Below are positions 7,367-10,856 of a DNA stretch of 10,856 nt, piece after piece (the first letter of the stretch is position 1; every line of letters starts with the position of its first letter). Source of the stretch: Tessaracoccus flavescens (GTDB lineage: Bacteria > Actinomycetota > Actinomycetes > Propionibacteriales > Propionibacteriaceae); contig DYZF01000027.1 of assembly GCA_020741375.1 (NCBI GenBank), forward strand, positions 1-10,856, in the 5' to 3' direction. The translations under genes were made by a program, and so were the position numbers. The notes under the pieces are model-generated. The model was given only the letters and a program-made list of their open reading frames with translations. It was not told the origin of the DNA and ran no database searches.

Positions 7367-8166
7367 CACAGGGCCCCCACGATCCCCGACAGCAGCGCGG
7401 CCAAGCGAGGACCTGCGTCGCGCCCGGTCTCCAGCACCTCGGTGTGGTCGAGGTTGGAATCGCTCAGCCCGGCGGCGGCGTTGGTGACCAGCGACAGGCC
7501 GAGCACCTCGAGCCCGGCCTCCCTGGCGGCGAGGGTTTCGAGCGTCGTCGACATGCCGACGAGGTCGCCGCCCAAGATGGCAGCCATCTTGACCTCCGCG
7601 GGCGTCTCATACTGTGGACCGCGGAACTGGACGTAAACGCCCTCGGGGAGCGATTCGTCGACGGTGTGAGCCAGATCGCGCAGGCGCTTCGAGTAGGCCT
7701 CCGTCATGTCGATGAACGTGGCGCCGCGCAGCGGGGTGTCGTTGGTGAAGTTGATGTGATCCTTGATCAGCACGACCGTGCCGGGAGCCCACGCGGGGTT
7801 CAGGCCGCCGCAGCCGTTGGTCAGCACCATCGTCTGGGCGCCCCATGCGGCGGCGGTGCGGACACCGTGCACGACCGGCTCCACGCCGCGTCCCTCGTAG
7901 TAATGGGTGCGTCCGGTGAAGATGGCGGCCACCTTCCCGCCCGCGGTGCGCGCCAGCTTGAGGGCGCCTCCGTGGCCGGCGACGACGGGCTTGCTGAAGC
8001 CGGGAACGTCGCCCAACGCGATCTCGCCCAGCGGCTCGCCGAGCTGGTCCGCGCCGGAGGACCACCCGGAGCCCAGCACCAGCGCGACATCAATCTTGTC
8101 CAGTCCGAAATGGCCGCGTAGGAAACCGGCGGCCTCTGCAGCGAGGTCGAAGGGTGAATCAGTCAT
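7366..8166 (-). CDS. punA: Purine nucleoside phosphorylase, trimeric 6-oxopurine type
   Basis: A 266-residue cytoplasmic salvage enzyme that splits inosine, guanosine and their deoxy forms with phosphate into base and (deoxy)ribose 1-phosphate. The length and motifs match the trimeric (human/mycobacterial) class rather than the hexameric DeoD class. Visible are the phosphate-binding LGSGW (31-35), GHGG with H65, GRTHYYEG (85-92), the core LTNGCGGLNP (115-124), the base-binding GPQYETPAE with E187, GMST with M205, and TNA with N229. E187 and N229 correspond to the Glu/Asn pair that selects 6-oxopurines. NGCGG where mammals have NAAGG is a mild variant. The ATG at 8166 has a TAAGCT box 6 bases upstream. 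Its stop overlaps the start of the mutase gene (TGATG), so the two are translated from one mRNA. It is divergent from lpdA across 55 bases. Mycobacterium tuberculosis has the same neighbours (deoD-pmmB, with lpdA nearby). Confidence 0.94.
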   Translation of the reverse strand: MTDSPFDLAAEAAGFLRGHFGLDKIDVALVLGSGWSSGADQLGEPLGEIALGDVPGFSKPVVAGHGGALKLARTAGGKVAAIFTGRTHYYEGRGVEPVVHGVRTAAAWGAQTMVLTNGCGGLNPAWAPGTVVLIKDHINFTNDTPLRGATFIDMTEAYSKRLRDLAHTVDESLPEGVYVQFRGPQYETPAEVKMAAILGGDLVGMSTTLETLAAREAGLEVLGLSLVTNAAAGLSDSNLDHTEVLETGRDAGPRLAALLSGIVGAL

Positions 8167-8172
8167 TGCATC

Positions 8173-8178
8173 AGCTTA
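8173..8178 (-). promoter_or_regulatory. Candidate -10 box of the phosphorylase-mutase operon, leaderless type
   Basis: TAAGCT on the minus strand is followed by 6 bases and the ATG at 8166, placing the predicted transcription start on the start codon itself. No ribosome binding site is visible in the gap. GCGAGG lies at 8195-8200, a 16-base spacer upstream, the same hexamer as upstream of the MFS gene's box, but it does not resemble a consensus -35. Confidence 0.5.
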
Positions 8179-8207
8179 GTGAGGTGCCACGCCGCCTCGC
8201 AGGCTAT

Positions 8208-8215
8208 GGGAGGAT
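8208..8215 (+). promoter_or_regulatory. Start-site signal of lpdA: ribosome binding site, or overlapping -10-like box
   Basis: GGGAGGAT precedes the GTG at 8222. GGGAGG is a strong Shine-Dalgarno match 8 bases from the start, so this is the one gene of the window with a convincing ribosome binding site. The overlapping GAGGAT (8210-8215), 6 bases from the start, sits where the other genes carry their -10 boxes but lacks the first T. Either reading supports GTG 8222 as the start; I favour the ribosome binding site. Confidence 0.55.
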
Positions 8216-8221
8216 GGACCC

Positions 8222-9628
8222 GTGACCAAAGTTGTGATCATCGGTGGCGGCCCGGGTGGCTATGAAGCGGCTCTTGTAGGAAACCAGCTCGGCGGTGAGG
8301 TCACCCTCATTGAACGCGACGGCTTGGGCGGCGCCGCCGTCCTCAGCGACTGCGTTCCGTCCAAGACCCTGATCGCCACCGCCGAGGTCATGGTCCGCAT
8401 CAACAACGCCAGGGCGCTCGGATTGCACATCGACGCCGCCGACGTTAGCGATGTCGTGCGCGTCGACCTGGGCGAGGTCAACGAGCGCGTCCTCGAACTG
8501 GCGCGCGCCCAATCAGACGACATCCAGCAGCGGCTCTGCCTCGACGGCGTCAACCTCGTCAAGGGCACCGCCCGTCTCGACGGCCCCAATCGCGTCATCG
8601 CCGACACGGAGGAGGGCGAACAGGTCTGCGACGCCGACATCATCCTGCTGGCCACCGGCACCACGCCGCGCGAGCTGCCCGACGCGCAGTGCGACGGCGA
8701 GCGAATCCTCAACTGGAAGCAGGTCTACAACCTCACCGAGGTGCCCAAGCGCCTGATCGTCGTCGGCTCCGGCGTCACCGGCGCAGAATTCGCGTCGGCC
8801 TACGACGGCCTCGGCTGCGAGGTTGTTCTAGTGTCGTCGCGCAAGCAGGTTCTCCCCGGCGAGGATCAGGATGCCGCCGCCGTGCTGCAGCGCTCCTTCG
8901 AAGAGCGCGGCATGGAGATCATGAGCGAGTGCCGCGCGGTCGCAGCCCGACGCGAGGGCGACGGCGTCGTCGTCACCCTGGAGGATGGCCGCGAAGTGCA
9001 CGGCTCCCACTGCTTGATGGCCGTCGGCGCCATCCCGAACTCCGCCGGCCTGGGCCTCGAAGAGGCCGGTGTGGACATGAGCCCGTCCGGGCACATCACC
9101 GTCGACCGCGTCTCCCGCACGTCGGTGCGCAACATCTACGCCGCAGGCGACGTGACGGGCGTGTTCGCGCTCGCCTCCGTCGCCGCGATGCAGGGCCGCG
9201 TGGCCATGTGGCACTCGCTCGGCGACGCCGTCGAGCCTTTGGACCTGCGGCTCGTGTCGTCGAACGTGTTCACCACGCCTGAGGTGGCGACGGTGGGCGT
9301 GACGCAGAAGCAGGTGGACGCTGGGGAAGTACGGGTGGCCTCTGTGCTGCTGCCGCTTGGCTCCAACGCGCGCTCCAAGATGCAGAACTTCAACGACGGC
9401 TTCGTCAAGCTGTTCTGCCTCCCCACCACCGGCATCATCATCGGTGGTGTCGTCGTCGCGCCGCGCGCATCGGAGCTGATCCACGCCGTGTCGGTCGCGG
9501 TGGCACAGAAGGTAACCGTGGACGATTTCAGCCACGCGTTCACCGTCTACCCGTCGATGTCGGGCTCGCTGGCCGAGGCGGCACGCCGCCTGCACAAGCG
9601 AGATTCGGTGGATCTACTGACTCACTGA
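8222..9628 (+). CDS. lpdA: NAD(P)H-quinone dehydrogenase, LpdA-type flavoprotein
   Basis: A 468-residue FAD enzyme of the two-dinucleotide-binding-domain fold. It is related to lipoamide dehydrogenase but most like mycobacterial LpdA (Rv3303c), which reduces quinones with NAD(P)H. FAD binds through GGGPGG (8-13) and YAAGDV with D310; NAD(P)H binds through VVGSGVTGAEF (GxGxxG at 182-187). The redox pair CxxxxC of true lipoamide dehydrogenases is broken: the first position is A39 and only C44 remains, in SDCVPSK. The C-terminal His-Glu dyad of the HPTxxE motif is also lost: Y443 replaces His and G448 replaces Glu in YPSMSG. Both losses are characteristic of LpdA, so lipoamide dehydrogenase activity is not expected. 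The protein acts in the cytoplasm, possibly at the membrane face. A GTG start follows a GGGAGG ribosome binding site. It converges on the acyl-CoA synthetase gene, with an 11-base gap filled by a hairpin. Confidence 0.92.
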   Translation: MTKVVIIGGGPGGYEAALVGNQLGGEVTLIERDGLGGAAVLSDCVPSKTLIATAEVMVRINNARALGLHIDAADVSDVVRVDLGEVNERVLELARAQSDDIQQRLCLDGVNLVKGTARLDGPNRVIADTEEGEQVCDADIILLATGTTPRELPDAQCDGERILNWKQVYNLTEVPKRLIVVGSGVTGAEFASAYDGLGCEVVLVSSRKQVLPGEDQDAAAVLQRSFEERGMEIMSECRAVAARREGDGVVVTLEDGREVHGSHCLMAVGAIPNSAGLGLEEAGVDMSPSGHITVDRVSRTSVRNIYAAGDVTGVFALASVAAMQGRVAMWHSLGDAVEPLDLRLVSSNVFTTPEVATVGVTQKQVDAGEVRVASVLLPLGSNARSKMQNFNDGFVKLFCLPTTGIIIGGVVVAPRASELIHAVSVAVAQKVTVDDFSHAFTVYPSMSGSLAEAARRLHKRDSVDLLTH

Positions 9629-9643
9629 CCGGCCCCCGGTCAG
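9625..9643. terminator. Hairpin between convergent genes carrying both stop codons
   Basis: CTGACCGG (9625-9632) and CCGGTCAG (9636-9643) are a perfect 8-bp inverted repeat around CCC. The TGA of lpdA (9626-9628) lies in the left arm and the TGA of the synthetase gene (9640-9642, minus strand) in the right arm. Two facing TGA codons are complementary by nature, so three of the eight pairs come free; the other five are extra. No T-run follows on either strand, so it may be a two-way factor-independent-like terminator of weak form or an mRNA 3'-end stem. Confidence 0.6.
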
Positions 9644-10854
9644 CCCCGAAGCTCCGGGAACTGCTCGTAGCGGTAGTCGTCGATGGTCACGGACGTGTCG
9701 TGCTCGCGTGCCCGCAGGACCACCCGGCGCACCTTGCCGCTGATTGTCTTCGGCAGCTCCGAGAATTCGATGCGGCGCACGCGCAGGTAGGGGGCCAGGT
9801 GCTCCTTCGCGTAGGCGAGGATCGAGACAGCCGTCTCCGCCGTCGGCTCGTAACCGGCGGCCAACGCGACGTAGGCCTTCGGGACGGCGGCGCGAATCGG
9901 GTCCGGCGCTGGGACGATCGCCGCTTCCACGACCGCTGGGTGCTGGATCAGCACCGATTCCAGCTCGAACGGGGAGATCTTGTAATCGGAGGCCTTGAAG
10001 ACGTCGTCGGTGCGGCCCACGTAGGTGAGGTAGCCGTCGGCGTCGACGGAGACGAGGTCGCCCGAGTGGTAGCGGCCGTCGGCCTGCGCCGTCGGGGCAC
10101 CCCCGATGTAGCCGGACATCAGGTTGTACGGCCACGCGTCGAGATTGAAGGTGATCTCCCCGTGGTCGGCTTCCTCGCCGGTGTCCGGGTCGATGATGGT
10201 GACGTTGACGCCTGGCATGACCTTGCCCATGGATCCGGGCTTGACACGCTCGCCCGGCGCATTGCCGACGGTGCACGTCGTCTCCGTCTGGCCGTACGCG
10301 TCGCGGATGGTGAGGCCCCACGCCTCCTCGACGGTGCGGATCACCTCGGGATTCAGGGGCTCTCCGGCGCCGATAGCCTCGCGCAGAGCCGGGGGCTTCT
10401 CACCCAAGTGAGCCTGGATCAGCATGCGCCATACGGTTGGGGGAGCGCAGAAGGTGGTGACCTTGGCGTCCTCGAGTTGGTCGAGCATGACGGCCGCGTC
10501 GAAGCGCGCGTAGTTGAAGCTGAACACCGTCGCCTCGGCCAGCCACGGCGAGAAGAAGCTGGACCAAGCGTGCTTGCCCCAACCGGGGGAGGAGATGTTG
10601 AGGTGGACGTCGCCGGGGCGCACGCCGATCATGTACATCGTCGAGAGGTGGCCGACGGGGTAGCTGAGCTGTGTGTGGACGACGAGCTTCGGATCCTTGG
10701 TGGTGCCAGACGTGAAGTAGCACAGCACCGGATCTGAGGTTTGCGTGACGACGGTGCGCTGCGTGGCGGGCGCGGTGGCGCAGTCGCCGTAGGCGAGCCA
10801 GCCGTCGTGGGCCTCACCGGTGGTGATCCGGATGAGATGGCCCAGGGCGTGGAA
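9640..10854 (-). CDS. Acyl-CoA synthetase (AMP-forming), N-terminus beyond the window
   Basis: The visible 404 residues are the central and C-terminal parts of an ANL-superfamily enzyme that activates a carboxylic acid as acyl-AMP and transfers it to CoA. Seen in order: the P-loop TSGTTKDPK (10691-10717), NISSPGWGKHAW, the A5 motif AYGQTET, the A7-A8 stretch YHSGDL...GRTDDVFKASDYKISPFELE, and the A10 loop LPKTISGKVRR, whose lysine (codon 9733-9735) is the adenylation catalytic residue. The overall pattern resembles acetate/medium-chain (ACSM-like) synthetases; the acid used cannot be told from this part. ASDY, where most relatives have ASGY, and the Ile-Gly-Gly after LMSGY are subgroup features rather than damage. 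Roughly 130-150 N-terminal residues should lie to the right of the window. The frame is open to the last base, so a start inside the window at 10728 (Met before LCYFTSG) is not real. The gene converges on lpdA. Confidence 0.9.
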   Translation of the reverse strand, partial: FHALGHLIRITTGEAHDGWLAYGDCATAPATQRTVVTQTSDPVLCYFTSGTTKDPKLVVHTQLSYPVGHLSTMYMIGVRPGDVHLNISSPGWGKHAWSSFFSPWLAEATVFSFNYARFDAAVMLDQLEDAKVTTFCAPPTVWRMLIQAHLGEKPPALREAIGAGEPLNPEVIRTVEEAWGLTIRDAYGQTETTCTVGNAPGERVKPGSMGKVMPGVNVTIIDPDTGEEADHGEITFNLDAWPYNLMSGYIGGAPTAQADGRYHSGDLVSVDADGYLTYVGRTDDVFKASDYKISPFELESVLIQHPAVVEAAIVPAPDPIRAAVPKAYVALAAGYEPTAETAVSILAYAKEHLAPYLRVRRIEFSELPKTISGKVRRVVLRAREHDTSVTIDDYRYEQFPELRG

Positions 10855-10856
10855 CT

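Noticed and set aside
7364..7369. GTG at 7367-7369 as the mutase start
   Set aside because: Possible, but the ATG one codon later overlaps the phosphorylase stop in the common TGATG form and is the stronger codon; the difference is one residue.
6269..7636. Long + strand open frame antisense to the mutase gene and the end of the phosphorylase gene
   Set aside because: All four mutase signature loops lie on the other strand; the frame crosses a gene junction, as expected only for a mirror frame.
1..10856. Mobile elements, CRISPR arrays, tRNA or rRNA genes, riboswitches
   Set aside because: No transposase, direct-repeat array, cloverleaf-like segment or conserved riboswitch core was seen. Genes are close-packed, and no gap exceeds about 85 bases.

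Overview
This window reads as ordinary chromosomal DNA from a high-GC Gram-positive bacterium (Actinomycetota). The evidence is the very GC-rich third codon positions, the use of GTG as well as ATG starts, several starts placed only 6-7 bases after a TANNNT-type -10 box, and a gene set (lpdA-type flavoprotein, trimeric purine nucleoside phosphorylase, PGM2-like mutase) that lies together in other actinobacteria such as mycobacteria. A member of the Propionibacteriales is my guess, but the sequence alone does not settle it. I see no insertion sequence, prophage, CRISPR array, tRNA or rRNA.

Layout from left to right. (1) The 3' tail of an unidentified + strand gene ends at 107. (2) It converges on a minus-strand MFS transporter (104-1315), and both stop codons lie inside one 10-bp palindrome. 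(3) Divergent from the transporter across a 54-bp gap is metG (1370-3160, methionyl-tRNA synthetase), followed 26 bp later by a small P-loop kinase of the uridine kinase/phosphoribulokinase type (3187-3780). (4) Converging on the kinase across 19 bp is a minus-strand secreted/membrane DUF2207 protein with a glycine-rich tail (3800-5617). (5) Upstream of it on the same strand, beyond an 84-bp gap with two inverted repeats, is a translationally coupled pair: purine nucleoside phosphorylase (7366-8166) and a PGM2-like phosphohexo/pentomutase (5702-7366). (6) Divergent from that pair across 55 bp is an lpdA-type NAD(P)H-quinone dehydrogenase (8222-9628). (7) A minus-strand acyl-CoA synthetase converges on lpdA from the right and runs off the window end. 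A tight hairpin carries both stop codons of that last pair.

How the genes work together: the clearest functional unit is the phosphorylase-mutase pair. The phosphorylase splits 6-oxopurine nucleosides into base and (deoxy)ribose 1-phosphate, and the mutase could move the phosphate to give ribose 5-phosphate, so salvaged sugar enters central metabolism. The remaining genes are independent housekeeping or membrane functions.

The most interesting signals are at the gene boundaries: repeated leaderless-type promoter geometry, a 12-bp inverted repeat that abuts the -10 box of the DUF2207 gene, and two convergent junctions where stop codons are built into symmetrical sequence. I found no strong evidence for a wholly new multi-gene system. 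The DUF2207 protein is the least understood gene present.
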